Positions 22,714 to 34,964 of a stretch of 64,000 nucleotides of DNA are shown piece by piece. A program made the position numbers and the translations under genes. Source of the stretch: Gongronella butleri (lineage: Eukaryota; Mucoromycota; Mucoromycetes; Mucorales; Cunninghamellaceae); assembly GCA_025201375.1 (NCBI GenBank), contig JAIWZP010000003.1, forward strand, positions 372,001-436,000. The letters run 5' to 3'. Under the pieces are notes generated by a model. That model saw only the letters and a program-made list of their open reading frames with translations, searched no databases and was not told where the DNA came from. Each line of letters starts with the position of its first letter. Positions within the stretch are counted from its first letter, which is position 1.

Positions 22714-24273
22714 CTAATGGGACAATGGATCGTGTGGGTTGATAAAGTCAAAGTTGACGTCGTGGGGCGTCAATGAGGGCTGCAGGGTGGTTGCATGCTG
22801 AAAGGAAGGAACGGCGATGGGTGCGGTATTGTTTGTGGGGATGGAGCCTGTGGACAGGTGACGACGGTGGTTGAATTGGTATTGTGGCTGCTGGTGTTGC
22901 TGCTGATGTTGCTGTTGATGCTGTTGGAACGCGTGGTCAAAGTCGTCCTCGGAGAGCAATGAGCTGGCACTTGGACTGGGCGGCAAATACGTCGGCCGCA
23001 GTGCATTGGGCGACCGTGAGCTCAATGACGTGGGCGTGATGGGGATATTTGGGTCCTGGATGGCCAACAGATTGGTCGGAGACGTGGGTGTGGGGTGGTG
23101 TGCCGTGACAAAGATCGAAGGTGGCTTTTGTTGGGTTTGTGCGGCATGGACATGGTGTTGTTGGTGTTGTTGCTGGTGATGCTGCTGTTGATGATGCTTT
23201 TGGTCGAGATGCAAGCCGTCCAGATTCAATTCGGGGGGCAATTGGCCGTCGTTTTGCTGGCAAATGTAATTCATCATGCTTCGCAGCAATTGCTCCTGAT
23301 TTTGCTGCTTTGCCTTTGTTTCGTGCAATTCCTTGATGACGTGATTGAAGTTTTCAAACAGGGTGGACACTTGCTGCACCATGTCCGATTGCGACGACTG
23401 GATCATGCTGATGTGCGCCTGTAAATCGCCATTTGCCTGGCGCTGCTGCTGATCTGACGACTCCATGGCCTTGCGCTTGATCTCATCCAACAATTCCGCA
23501 CGACCACGGATGAACTTGCCATGCGAAAACTCCCAAATCTGATTCTCGGCCGATGTGCGATGGCCACGCGGCGACTTGTTCACCTTGTGGAAACCATACC
23601 TAATCGCAAAAAAAAAAAAAAAGAGAAAGGAGAGGAAGGCGTCAGTAAAAAAAAAAAAAAAAAAAAAAAACGTTCCCCACGCCTCATTGTCCTTTTTTGA
23701 TCCAACCCATACACAAACACTCGGGGAAGCATGAACCAGGCTTTGCCTATTAGCCGGCAAATAGGCTCCATAACCTTAAATCACGCTTTTTTTTCTCTTG
23801 ATTTTTTTTTTTTTTTTGCTCTTAAATCTTACATGTTGAGCTGGCGCACGAAGCTTGAAAAGTTGTTGTGTTTAAAGTGCTTGGGAAGCACATCACGCGA
23901 GAATTCCATGATGTTGCAAACGATGAATGATGAGCCTGTATAGCTCCAAGTGATCAAATGCTGGAATTGATCATCGAGAACCATGCTTTTTTTTTACAAA
24001 AAAAAAAAAAATTGAGGTCAGCAACAGATCAATTGGCAGCGTCCGAGGAGAGGGTAGCATGAAAGCTTGTTTGAGCACTTACTTGTAGAGCTTATGGACA
24101 AAAGTATTCGAATTGGCCGTCTTTGCCGGTGTTGGCTGCTGTTGCTGCTGCTGGACAGTCAAAAGCGGATTGTATGCGGGTGACGACGGCACAGATGACA
24201 TGGGCGTGGTGTCAAACATAGGAAAGCCGCTGCTACCATTGGATGTGTTGGAAGAAGAGCGACGATGATGCAT
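22714..24273 (-). CDS. Heat shock factor (HSF)-family transcription factor
   Basis: Sequence-specific nuclear transcription factor. Exons (minus): 24273-24083, 23985-23833, 23599-22714; 409 residues. The HSF-type winged-helix domain spans about residues 55-155: FVHKLYNMVLDDQFQHLITW, SFIVCNIMEFSRDVLPKHF, then KHNNFSSFVRQLNMYGFHKV and IWEFSHGKFIRGRAELLDEI. The introns interrupt the domain at positions typical of fungal HSF genes. A helical segment with many Gln follows (about 165-240), resembling an oligomerisation region. The C-terminal half is Gln/His/Pro-rich and probably an activation or repression region. The domain resembles the Sfl1/Mga1/Skn7-like branch more than canonical Hsf1, but I cannot separate these by eye. 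The second intron boundary uses an AG preceded by nine A, which is unusual but keeps the frame. Confidence 0.9.
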
Positions 24274-24435
24274 GTCAGGAAAGAAAAAAAAAGTGTGGGC
24301 AGAAAAAAAAAAATAGGGTACAAAGGAAAAGAAGAAAGAAAAAAATGGTGCTCCGGGCCCCGTCAAAGCCATTTTTATTATCTGATTCTTGGGTTTTTTC
24401 GCCCTGTGCTCGTCATTGACGCCTAATCGGGTCAG

Positions 24436-24587
24436 CCAATTAGGGTTCACCTCACGTCCAAAATTTTTGTAAGCGGTTTGCGGCCAATCAGCCTGCTTGC
24501 TATCGCAACGTGGTGTACCGTGCGACCAATCACCGCCGATGGACCCCTCATTGTGCAACACTAATCCCAGCAAACCGTGCGTCCAAT
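24436..24587. promoter_or_regulatory. Cluster of four CCAAT boxes upstream of the HSF-family gene
   Basis: CCAAT occurs at 24436-24440, 24484-24488, 24526-24530 and 24583-24587, that is 163-314 bp upstream of the HSF-family start codon at 24273. All four are in the same orientation, and two are followed by C as in the HAP-complex consensus CCAATC. Confidence 0.45.
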
Positions 24588-24973
24588 GCTGGGTTGATTT
24601 TGTATAGCTTTTTGTTGTTTTTTGTTGCCATCCAGCTATTTTTAAATCTTGATCAAATGGGGTTGGGTCACATGACGTCGTGCAAGCACAATGGACTCGC
24701 TCTCACAGGGTGAGTGCAAGGGACACAACACAAACACACATTGGCAAAATGCGGGATCAAAACAGTCGGGAGTCATGTCGTGCAAAAGATCAAATGGTAC
24801 AAGTTTTAAAAAAGCTCATCTGTCATCGTATTCTCTTGAAACAATGGTGTCGCGTCGGCAATTCGGCCATCCATTGGCGATTGTTTTTATTTTTACATAT
24901 TTTTGCAAATTCTGCATGAACAAGAACTCTAAAAATCTTGGAATCCCGTCGGGACGACAACATTGAACGCGTG

Positions 24974-26231
24974 TCACTTGCGGTCCTCCTACAACACACG
25001 CAACATGTACGTAAAAACAACAACAACAACAACAACAACATTGGTATTGCCGTTCACCCGTTTTTTCCCTTTTTGCCCCTGATTTTTTTTTCTGCATCTC
25101 GGTCACTGCGCCTTACCACCATGATAATGTGATAGCCAAACTTGGTCTTGACCTAACGTCACAAAACAAAATGTCTAGTTGATCCGCTCGGCCCTGGAAG
25201 CCTTGATTGGCCGCGTCTTTCTTCTTATTTGTCATTTTTTCTTTTTTTACCGGCGGATCCGTAATGACAGGCTGATCTGTTCCACGTAGAAAAAAAATGA
25301 CGTACTCAGCACATTGCTTGCATGAATAATTCATGATTGAGCCACTTTTGCTTACCGCACGTGCTTGGCTGCAAGGCGAAGGCTATGAAAAAAAAGATAT
25401 GTCATTGGTTCTCTCTTTTTGCCCTCGCCCAATCGCAATGGCGCCACTGACAATCACTTACCTGCGTCCTGGAAGACACCCACCATGGACCCGCGCGTCA
25501 TCCATCCAAGCGAACCTATGAACAATACATGGAAAAATAGAAGACCATGCCCATTAACACCAAAAAAAAAAAAAAGAATCACGCCATTTTACGCGAAAAG
25601 GAAGCGCATCCTTCCTCCCACGCATCGTGTCGTGACGCGCCGCAGCCTTACCTCCCGCTTTGGCCTTGTCTTCGCTATATTGCTCGGCAACCTAAAGGCG
25701 AAAAAGCGCGTAAGTCGCGAATTGCGCTTGTTTGCATAGTGCCATTACCTTGTCAAAGCGCATGTTGTCGACCTTGATCTTTTCCAATGCCTCCATCACC
25801 TGGCCAGCGCCCGAAAATGACGCGATCAGTATGGAAATATCGTTCAATGTGGCCACGGTGCCGCCAAACGGAACTTACCTTGCTGTGTTTTTCGCACATA
25901 ATGTGGCGAACCTATAAAAAATATGGGACACAGGACGCGGCGTCAAATGCCTGGTTGTGCATGGAACATGCTGTTTGAAAGCCCCTTGCACAAACACTAG
26001 CACGCTCTTACCTTGATACTGGTGGCCGCCTTGAGCTTTCCGTCCTTTTTGTCGTCACCACCCTTTTTGTCGGCCCCCTTTTTGTCGCCGCCTTTTTTGT
26101 CGCCACCTACGAGTCGAGCAAAAACGGCACCGTGAGCCGTGTGTCTCTTGGGGATCGCCGGTTGATCACGCTTAAAATGACTTTTTACCTGCTTTGCCCT
26201 TTTGCGCGGTTGCTTGCTTGCCTTTTGCCAT
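24974..26231 (-). CDS. PIN4: Parvulin-type peptidyl-prolyl isomerase (PIN4/Par14 family)
   Basis: Cis-trans prolyl isomerase of the small non-phospho-specific parvulin class, linked to ribosome biogenesis. Ten exons (minus): 26231-26189, 26106-26012, 25911-25879, 25799-25749, 25691-25652, 25515-25462, 25382-25356, 25276-25251, 25152-25117, 24988-24974; 139 residues against about 131 in animals. The N-terminal 40 residues are a Lys/Gly-rich extension (GGDKKGGDKKGADKKGGDD). The PPIase domain reads VRHIMCEKHSK, EALEKIKV, FDKVAEQYSEDKAKAGGSLG, then GVFQDAAF, VKTKFGYHIIMV and a final EDRK. No WW domain is present, which separates it from Pin1. The last exon is only 15 nt. Nine introns in 420 coding bases is extreme, but each has GT-AG ends and the joined protein matches the family throughout. 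Confidence 0.93.
25017..25041. repeat. AAC microsatellite in the last PIN4 intron
   Basis: About eight AAC/CAA triplets inside the intron 24989-25116. Confidence 0.8.
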
Positions 26232-28567
26232 GCTAAATCGGTGAGTGCAGAAAAGAGCTGAGAAAGAAAAAGAAAACAACAAAAATGGCACAGGCGCCTT
26301 GCCCAAATTAGGCGGGAGCGAGGCGTCGATAAAAAAATTGCCCTGGGTTCGTCCCCCACTGCTGACGGCCCGGTACCTTTGTGTCCCAGGTGCATCATGA
26401 GCCTTATACGCATATTATCCAGGGAGAAATTCGCCCCTAGGTGCCTGAAATGAGAAAAAAAACAATCTAGAATAACCCAATATTCGAGTGTTTAGCGTTT
26501 TGCGTGTCTTCCAGTCAACATGACCCCTCTCAAACGCAACCCCACAGGTCAGAAAACATCATCTGTTGTCTTTTTGTTGCTTGCAGCGGACTGCTACAGA
26601 TTCATGATGCCCTAAAAAAAGCCAATTTGCGCGTAAACGTGCATTTTTTGACATTGATCGCTTGGCACATTTAAAATATCGTGAAATGAGAGCGGCATTG
26701 GTGCACGTAGCTCGACACCCGCAAAGTGGGGCCGCTTTTGCAACGCACATTGTATCATGTCATGGCGATCCAATCTCCCATTGTGCAAAAACATCATTTT
26801 GGAGCACCATTTTATATGGGGCCAGTTTGAAAACATCAAACGTTTGGCATGCTGCCGCTCTCCAGAATCAATGCTCGTCATGTTGCCTAGTTTCGTCTCG
26901 GACGAGCGTCTCAAGGGCAAGTGTTCGCCGATTTGGCATGATTTCCAGGTAAAATCTATTTTCTCGGCCGTCATCTATCCGGCTAGTTTGAAACATGGTA
27001 AGCAGCAGTGAACCTACTTGCCATTCAGCTTTGATGCTAGCTTCAGGGAGGCGTTTTTGTCTTGGAACAAGCACAAATTTGGAGAAAATATTGAATAATA
27101 GGGATTCATGAGATGATATTGCAAAAACGGCCTGCTCAGTCATTCTTTTTGCTTAGGTTTACAAAGAATATGCTCGCAAATAACCATAAAGCCGGTAACA
27201 AGTGGAGCTTTGGATACTGATCTATACAGTAGGTGAAAATACAAAAATGCAAGATTTGGCTTGAAACCTCAATTAAAAGCCTGTGGATTTATCTGCAAAG
27301 CACACAAGTGGGGCCATTATGAATTGTCCCCATCTTAATCCATGCCGCTGACACAAAAAAAATGGGAATCGATTAGATGGATGGGAGCAAATGACCCTTT
27401 ATTGCATTCAAGCGTGATGGTCAATGGATGTTTGCCTTTTTGACCCTGCGAGAATGTTTCCCGTTTCTGCTGTGATTTAGGAAAGACGAATAAATGATGA
27501 TCACCAATGAGCAAACTTGGCCTGGTCGATTCCTTTTAAGAAAAGGATGAGATTGTTTGCCAATTAGAGGCACTTCCAGCCCATTGTGGCACAGCAAGCG
27601 AGATGTGTGTGTGGGGGGGAGGGGGCGGAGCACAAAGGCGGTGGAGGCACGCACACGGGCCGGCGCGACGGGCGGCGATGCGCGGGTACGGAACACACAG
27701 AGACTCTCGGAACATGGGGTGACACAGTCGATGAGGGAGCTTGCTTGCCCTCCTTAATTTCTCTTTTTCTTTGATTAGTGTGCCTCGAAAGAGTAGCACA
27801 ATGGGCAAAACGACACCCGAGCGAGCACATGAGTCGATGCTGATCATCCTTTTTTACGAACCCATGGTGATCATGAATCGCACTTTATGATGAAATGCAG
27901 TGCACATGATACGTAAAAGGGGGCAGCAAGAATGTTCAGGCACGATCAAAAATAAAATATAAAAAATCGTGTTGTTTGGGCCAGATTGGTAAATAGGAGA
28001 GGTGCGTTTTTGTCTTTTTGTCTTTTTCTCTCTTTTTTTTTGTCATCCGATGGACAATTGAGCAACGTGGGTTGTGTTCTGGATCACGCACGCCAAATTG
28101 GTGTAACGTTGCAAGATGTCGCGAGGGGGGCAAGGAAGAAAAAAAAAACTTTTTTTTTGACAAATTGGTCCAAATAAACAAATGATCAGGGTCAGGTTGG
28201 TTGGATTCTGAGTGCCATGAGAAATGAGGCCATCGTTTCATGCGTCTCCATGCGTGTGTGTGCAAAATGTAAATGGCACCTGCGTGGTTTTGTTGTGAGT
28301 GCAACGCGCCAATTTCTCCCCCCTTGAATTGATGAGATGACAGCATTGCTTATCCACCGCGGACTTTCTGAGGTGGGTTGCACCTTGTCCTCTCTCTCTT
28401 TGCCTGTCCCCCCATTTATCCCGCGCTCAAGGGGTGGGGGCGCGCCCTCTTTGTCATATTTTTCAGCCGAGTGAGCCACAAATGGGGGGCAATCTCTGTT
28501 TTTCTTTTTCTTTTGTCTTTTTTCGTCCTCTTTTATTTTTTTTTTCATCAATTGTCCTATTTTCAGG
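26232..28567. other. Intergenic region between divergent genes
   Basis: About 2.3 kb between the starts of the PIN4 and coiled-coil genes. It contains G-rich stretches at 27605-27670 and T-rich sequence near 28500. A pyrimidine tract ending TTTTCAG lies directly before the ATG of the next gene and could be a splice acceptor of an untranslated first exon. No supportable coding frame was found. Confidence 0.45.
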
Positions 28568-30223
28568 ATGATTTTACCATTGGCACCGACGACGACGGCC
28601 ATACCCGACATGGACCATGACGATAGCAGCTGCTCTGACACGGACACGGTGTTGAACACCCCAACGACGATGTCAGGATCGCGTATTTCATGGGATCTAG
28701 GTTCTCTAGGCAGCCGGCGGTCATCGAGCGTGAAGAAAAAGCACAAAAGCCTCGAATGGCTCGTTGGCAAAAAGGCGCAGCAGCAGAATCAGCAAAATCA
28801 GCAGAATCAGCAGAATCAGCATCCGCAACAACAGCGTGGCGATAATGATGCGACACGTGCGCAGTTCCAGAAGACGATTGACCGCATGACGGACCAAATT
28901 GACGAATTTTTGCGCCAGCGTGAGCAGCGGCTGATCAACCACAAGCGTGACACACAGAAAAGTGACATACCCCGCGAGTCGTCGGATGCGGTGTTCCACG
29001 ACCTGCCAACGTGGTGGCTAGATGACCCATACCGCGGGTCGAGCGGACCAGGTGACATTGTTGTAAGCGATGAAAAGCGGACGACACGACAAGCAATGGC
29101 GTTGCAGCGGCTAGCACAGCGACACGCGGCGGCCAAGAAGCTGTGGAAGCGGCAGATGCGGCAGATGCGGCAGCAAGCAGACGACGATCGACGCGCGTGG
29201 CAGGCCAAGATGCGCGCACAGACCAGCGTCACGCAAGAAGCCGAGGAAACTGTCGAATGTGTGCGCGAAGAAATGGAACGAATGATGGACGAAATCAACG
29301 ATTTAAAGCAGCAATTGCACGAGGCAACGAACAACGCGCCTACAACATGGCCACGATCACGTGACATGGACACTACAGATACCAAAAACGCCCAATTGGA
29401 CCAATTCGACCAATTCGACACAAGCGATGCGAAAACGACAACGACGACGCGCGACCTCGAGGACAAGCTTGCGTTGGCAGAAAAGCGCGCGGCTGAAAAT
29501 GAGCTTCGCGTCGCCGTGTTGCAGCAGCGGCTCAAGAATCAGGCAAAAACCGACTCTGACTCGGACGTGAATGTTATATTGGACGACGGTGGAACCACGG
29601 ATGAAAAGGACCCTGTGGATGAAGAATTTGCAAGCTCTTTGAAGGTCATTGACCATGACAACGACCAAGATAACGGAAATTCCATGGCCGAGACAAAGAA
29701 TGCGGCGGACGACGCACAATTGGTGATACGCGCGCTTCAGCAGGCGATCCGCGACAAGGACCTTGAGCTGGCTCAGAGCCGCGATCGTGCGGAAAAGCAG
29801 AAAAAGCAATGGGAACAGCAAAGAACAGTGGACAAGTTGACATTGGCCCAAGAAAAGGCGACATGGCGCGCGCATTATGAGCAAGAGCTTGCCAAGGAGC
29901 GTGATCTGTGTCTGTTGCAGGCAACACGCAATGAGCGCGCGCTTGAGATTTCCAAGGCCGACCTCGAGGCGGAAATCGACAGGCTCGAGACCCTCATCGC
30001 CCATCATGAAAACCAATGGAGCCAATTGCACTTGACGTGCCAGCGCACTGAGCAGCAATGGATCCGGCAACAGCGTATATTTGACCAGGCTGAAAAGGAA
30101 GCGCGTTCCACCATCGTCGCCCTGGAGCAGAGGATCATCGGCCTCGAAACAGAGACCGTCCAACTCTACGGCAAAAATCTCCAATTTGCAAATCAACTCA
30201 TAGAATACGACGATGTTGCATAA
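28568..30223 (+). CDS. Coiled-coil protein of unknown function
   Basis: One uninterrupted frame of 551 residues. I do not recognise the family. The first 60 residues are Ser/Thr/Asp-rich with a basic patch (RRSSSVKKKHKS). A Gln/Asn tract (QQNQQNQQNQQNQ) follows near residues 76-90. From about residue 95 to the end the protein is strongly helical with heptad-like Leu/Ala spacing and alternating Lys/Glu/Arg: EEMERMMDEINDLKQQLHEA, LEDKLALAEKRAAENELR, LEAEIDRLETLIAHHENQW and QLYGKNLQFANQLIEY at the C-terminus. An acidic linker near residues 335-380 splits the coiled coil. The layout resembles cytoskeletal or trafficking scaffolds, but that is inference. The ATG sits one base after an acceptor-like TTTTCAG, so a 5' UTR intron is possible. 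Confidence 0.75.
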   Translation: MILPLAPTTTAIPDMDHDDSSCSDTDTVLNTPTTMSGSRISWDLGSLGSRRSSSVKKKHKSLEWLVGKKAQQQNQQNQQNQQNQHPQQQRGDNDATRAQFQKTIDRMTDQIDEFLRQREQRLINHKRDTQKSDIPRESSDAVFHDLPTWWLDDPYRGSSGPGDIVVSDEKRTTRQAMALQRLAQRHAAAKKLWKRQMRQMRQQADDDRRAWQAKMRAQTSVTQEAEETVECVREEMERMMDEINDLKQQLHEATNNAPTTWPRSRDMDTTDTKNAQLDQFDQFDTSDAKTTTTTRDLEDKLALAEKRAAENELRVAVLQQRLKNQAKTDSDSDVNVILDDGGTTDEKDPVDEEFASSLKVIDHDNDQDNGNSMAETKNAADDAQLVIRALQQAIRDKDLELAQSRDRAEKQKKQWEQQRTVDKLTLAQEKATWRAHYEQELAKERDLCLLQATRNERALEISKADLEAEIDRLETLIAHHENQWSQLHLTCQRTEQQWIRQQRIFDQAEKEARSTIVALEQRIIGLETETVQLYGKNLQFANQLIEYDDVA

Positions 30224-32356
30224 TTCCCCCTGTCCTTTTTTACCCTATTCTCTGCGCGTCTATATCATCTCCTTTTTTTTTTTGCAAGTCTATGCCCATT
30301 TATATTTGTCAAAACGCGTACGCACGCCGTTTTTTATGTGTACCCAGCTCATCTCTCATCCACCGCATCCACTCCGTCTTATCATAATAAATTCACCTTC
30401 ATGTTCACCATTTACGCTTCTAAAGAGAGAATCAAAACGTCTCTTTGCCCTTTTGTAGCTAAAAACTGTGTGTTTTACCGACATGTCGGGTGGTTAGCGC
30501 GTAAACCATGGCCCATCCGCTCCTCTAAGCGGAGTCGAAATCATCGGCAGACGCGTCTCATTTTCACCTGTGTTTATTTGGTCTCAAACGAATGAAAATT
30601 TTGCAAGCTCAAAGGAAAAAGTTGCAAAAATAGCAACATGGTCATTTCGTTTTTACAGTGCTCTGATGAACCCCCTAGCTTTATGCGTTTTCTGAAAAGA
30701 GAGTGGCTAAAACGACCATTTGAGCCGTCCCCTGGCGTCCTGCTGTAGCCAGATGGCGCCACAACCACGATTTTCAAAACCACGGATTTTCCAAGGGGTG
30801 CAGTCGTGGATCTGAAAATGATCAAATTTAGGTCGTCAGATCACCATGCCTTTCAACCACATAGTAAACACGTTCTAATAACCAACAAAAATGCAATAAA
30901 AAAAGGTGGTCCATTGACTGGTTTCCGCATAAAATGGAATTTGCCTCTTTTTTTCGTTTCAAGTCAAAGTCGATGAAAATTGGTCGCAGAGCCACGAAAC
31001 AAAGACCATTAGAAAGAGCGCGGTCTGTTGTGTATGTGGATGTCAATGATCACTGCAAAAACGAGTTCCAGAGAGAATAAACGCAATCAGCCCGTTTGCG
31101 GGGCAACTTTGACGCGTGATAAACCGCGTCAGTCGCCGAGTAACACGCGTCTGTTCCTGATCAACTTTATGCCCCATGGTGTCTCTCTTGCTAGTGGACG
31201 CGTCGGTGCGGCTCTATTGACACGTTCTTTCCGCACAATTCGCCATTGAAATAAAATCTATAATCATAAATTGCTCGTAAATTAGCAAGTCCAGCCCACC
31301 CTTTTTTGGCATTTCTGTTCGTTTTACCAAGCGACCTCTCGTGTGTATAAGTTTGGTGCCATTCTGCGAACCTCAATTTTGGATTTTGGATTTGGAGGCT
31401 CGACACCACTGATTTTTGATTTGCGATTGGCGCCTCCCAAGCTCTTTTTGAGATATGCACATTGTGTCGCAAACGGAATTTCCAGCACGCCCGTTTGCAA
31501 GACGATGCTTTTCAAGACGCTGGAGGTGCCTGGTTGGCCAGTTGTCATTGATGGCATACAAAAATGCTCTTTTGATGGCACACCCCGCCGACATCGCCAC
31601 TGTCACCTTTCCAGACTCCTGCGCTTTCAGCTCTTTGTCTCACGCTCATTAATTTGAGATCATACATGGCTTGCTTGGACTTGCATTCATCGGGTAAACG
31701 ACAAGAATTATGATTGAGATTCGGATTTTCTGATCACATTTACATTTGAGCCCATTCTTTGTGACCCCAAAACTTTGTGCAATCCTTTCAATGTCTATGA
31801 AGAATTTCTGGGCCAAATCAAGGAAGATCTCAGATCATTTTGGTACCAAAAATCTTAAAAATTGGTGCATTTTTTTTTGTAAGGGATGCAGTGCTCCACG
31901 GTGGGTCGAATCGATGTGCATTGCATTCATTTTTGCTTGCGGCTTGATGAGTTGCGTGCTGCGCAAAATATTGAGAGACGGGTAAGTTCGTAGCCAATAA
32001 TCTGCTATTAGAACATTTTGCATTGCAGCAACGCTTGATGTGATACGATACTATTAAAAAATACAAATCAACGCGAATCGTTTGCATGACGTCCAAAGAG
32101 TGAGAGGTCTCGCGCCAATTGTAAAAAAGAGGCATTGGACACAATGTTTGTGCTTGAGAAAACAGCATTTCTTTATTCAAAGCAGAAAAGTGGTCAAAAA
32201 GGCGTGTACAAGACACTGCACGGGTAATAAGGAATACAACGTTGAGGCGATTGCAGGTGTGTAGATGTGTGCAGGTAATAGGGGGTAATACAAAAAAAAG
32301 GGGGGAGGGGTAAGAAGCAACAAAAAAAAAAAAAGAAAAAAAAAAGAAAAGAGGGT
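30224..32356. other. Intergenic region without a recognisable gene
   Basis: About 2.1 kb between convergent genes. A tRNA-like arrangement near 30483-30553 was considered and rejected. No frame with domain features or splice continuity was seen. Confidence 0.5.
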
Positions 32357-34609
32357 TCAGATGCCGTCGCGGCGTGTGAGTGCCATGATTTCGGCGATGC
32401 AATCCATGGGGATATCTGTGCGCGCCAATTGTAGCTTATCGAGGTAGAGTGGCATCCCAGCGGCCGTTTTTGAGTGAAGGAGAGTGGCGATGAAGCTGCG
32501 GAGGCCTGTTGCCGAGATGGAGCGGCATTGCGACAAATTAACGTCGGTGAGATTTGGACAATGGACGGCGAGGACGTGGAGCACGCGATTTGTGACGCCG
32601 GACAGGCCCGAGACATCGAGGGTCTTGAGTTTTGGGCATTGGGCGAAAAAGGCGCAGAGCCCGTGCTCGGTGAGGTGGATGCATTGGGCAAGGACGCAAT
32701 GTTGCAATGAGATGAGGGGGCCATGTGGCAGGCTGCGGAGCAGCGCCTGGTCGGTCAGCTTGGTGTGACCCTGGACATCAAAGGACGTGAGTTTGGCATA
32801 CGAATCGCGCAGCAAATAGTGCAGCAAATCGTCGTTTAGCACGCGCGTCTCCTTTAGCTCCAATTGGCGCCAATGCTGGCACACAATGTTTGTGTATGCG
32901 TTTGCCTTGCGTATGCGCCGTGAAGTGGGGAGCGTCGGGAGCCATGGCGGCGGATTCAAGGTGGTGGTTGGTGGCACATTTTGCGGCAACACGTTTATAT
33001 TAGCGGCGTGCCACGTGCTGGTGGGCTGCGGATGCGGCGAGTCGCTGTTGACGGGGGACGAGCTAAAGTGATTGCGTTGGTAGTGCAGATCGTGCAATTG
33101 CGGGCATGCGCGGATCAAAATGTTGATGACCGGGATCAGATTGACGAGGCTGGCTTCCATTTTCAATCTTTCGAGATTTGGCGTAGACAGCAGGATCATG
33201 GCCAGTGGCAGGATCGTCAGGCCGTGGATGCGTGTCAATCTCAACGTTTTCAGGTGGACCAAAGGCGTGAATTGGTGGACAAAGTCGATAAACGGCTGTG
33301 CGACGAATTGACCAAAGATCTCGAGCCGCTGCGTGGCGCCTGGGTCCAGATGGTGCAGTGAGGAATTCGCCACGGTGGAGCCGAGCGATGTGAAGCAATC
33401 ATGGACGGCCAAGCTCTCCAATTGGGGGCAGTGGCGTGACAAGGTGTTAAAAATCTCATTGAGTTTGAAACTGCTAGAGCCAAGCTTGAGGGTGCGCAAT
33501 GACGAAGACGACATGCTCATGATCTGGTCAAGCCGCGACGTGAGGCAACGTGCCGATGTGTAATACGGGCCTAGTAACTCTAAAAAAAAGGGGGGGGATT
33601 TTAGACCAAGATCGTTTTTTTTTTTTTCGTCTCTTTTCCCGCCGAACTTTTTTCCATTTTTTTTTTTTTTTGCGTGCCTAATCGGTGCAATTGGGAGCAA
33701 TTCGTGCGTGTGAGCAGGTACAGGAGGTCATCGCCGTTGAGATCTGAATGAATGCATAATGACAAGAGGGGTGCTCCCTGCAGCCGAGCGAGATAATGGC
33801 CGATGGTGATGGCGGTGAGGCGAGGATGATGCCGATTCACGCCGAGATGTTGCCAGAGGACGGGTGTTGACCGGATGAACTGATGCCAATTTCGCGAGAC
33901 GGCTGAGCACAGCGCGATGTCTGCCAAGGAAAGGTGCTGGAAGATGGTCGTGACCAATTCGCATGGTAGTGCCGCCAAGATATCGTGATCCGGCGGGCTG
34001 GAGACATTTCTGCTCAAGAGGTTAAGGTTGTGCAACGTCGCAGCAGTGTTTGCGGCGACGGGGGCGGCGGCGTTGGCATCGGCAAGATTTTGACTCCGCA
34101 GCCAGCGCCTCTTCCAAAAGAGTTCATGCAATTCATGATCTGTGGCAGGCAACGTATCAATGCCGGCACAGGCGGCGTCCATGGCGCTCTTCCAATCGTT
34201 TTGCTTTATGTACAGGTCAATGAGCAGCAAGTACCACTTGGCCATGGCCTTGCGGCGCAGAGCGAAGCGGCAATGCCGGATCGCAAGCTGTGCGTGGCCT
34301 AGGTGGGACAAACACAGCACCTGGTGCTCTAGGCAATAAGCTGCTGAATACCCCGTCTCATCGAGCGCTGCAAACAGCCGGTATGCCTTTTCAAATTGTT
34401 CGCTCTGATAAAATTGCTCGGCCTGCTGCTTTAAAATGTGTTGCGCAGGGGTGTTGATGAAATAGCGATTGATCCACCTAGAATATAAAAAAAAAAAAAA
34501 GAGTTCAAAAAAAACGCCAATTCAGGGCAATGTATACGCCCAATTGGCGCCCTTTTTTTTATACGTACGAGGAGATGATGTGACAAGCAAAAAGGATCAC
34601 AGCCGCCAT
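32357..34609 (-). CDS. TPR / F-box / leucine-rich-repeat protein (Dia2/Pof3-like)
   Basis: Substrate receptor of an SCF ubiquitin ligase. Exons (minus): 34609-34569, 34477-33678, 33579-32357; 687 residues, phases consistent. Residues about 15-110 are TPR-like helices (AQHILKQQAEQFYQSEQFEK, LGHAQLAIRHCRFALRRKAM, DWKSAMDAACAGI). The F-box follows at about 165-210: LAALPCELVTTIFQHLSLAD, then AVSRNWHQFIRSTPVLW. The rest is LRR, including LQHCVLAQCIHLTEHGLCAF, CPKLKTLDVSGLSGVTNR and CPNLTDVNLSQCRSISATGL. The TPR-F-box-LRR order is that of yeast Dia2 and fission-yeast Pof3, which act at replication forks and in genome stability. Orthology is probable but not proven. The second intron starts with GC (GCACGC) rather than GT, and the frame supports it. 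Confidence 0.88.
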
Positions 34610-34964
34610 GAAAAGAGCATCACACAAGGAGAGTGCAGGGGGGAGGAAGAAAGGAGAACGATGGGAAAGAAAAGGGGGAAAAGGTCAATGGCAAGGGGGG
34701 AAAGAGAAACAAAAACCGGTCGAGAGTGAAAAAGTGTGAAAGAAAAGAAAGGAACAAAAAAGAATGTGCCGATGCTTTTGGGTAGAGAATTCAAAGCACT
34801 GCGGATTGTCTTTGGGCTGGAGTCCAAGCGTGGGCTTAGCCTGGGATTCAAGGTTGCATTTTTTATTTTCTCATTTTTTTTTTTAAAAAAAAAAAAAGAT
34901 ACAAACAAACGCGACGCGCCCATTGGATCGAGTCAAAAGGAGGAGGAGGAGGAGGGGGAGGTCA

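Noticed and set aside
30483..30553. tRNA-like arrangement (GGTT/AACC arm, CCGCT/AGCGG arm, TCGAAATC)
   Set aside because: The acceptor stem does not pair over seven bases, the T-arm consensus GGTTCGA is absent and no anticodon loop fits. At most a chance resemblance or a dead copy.
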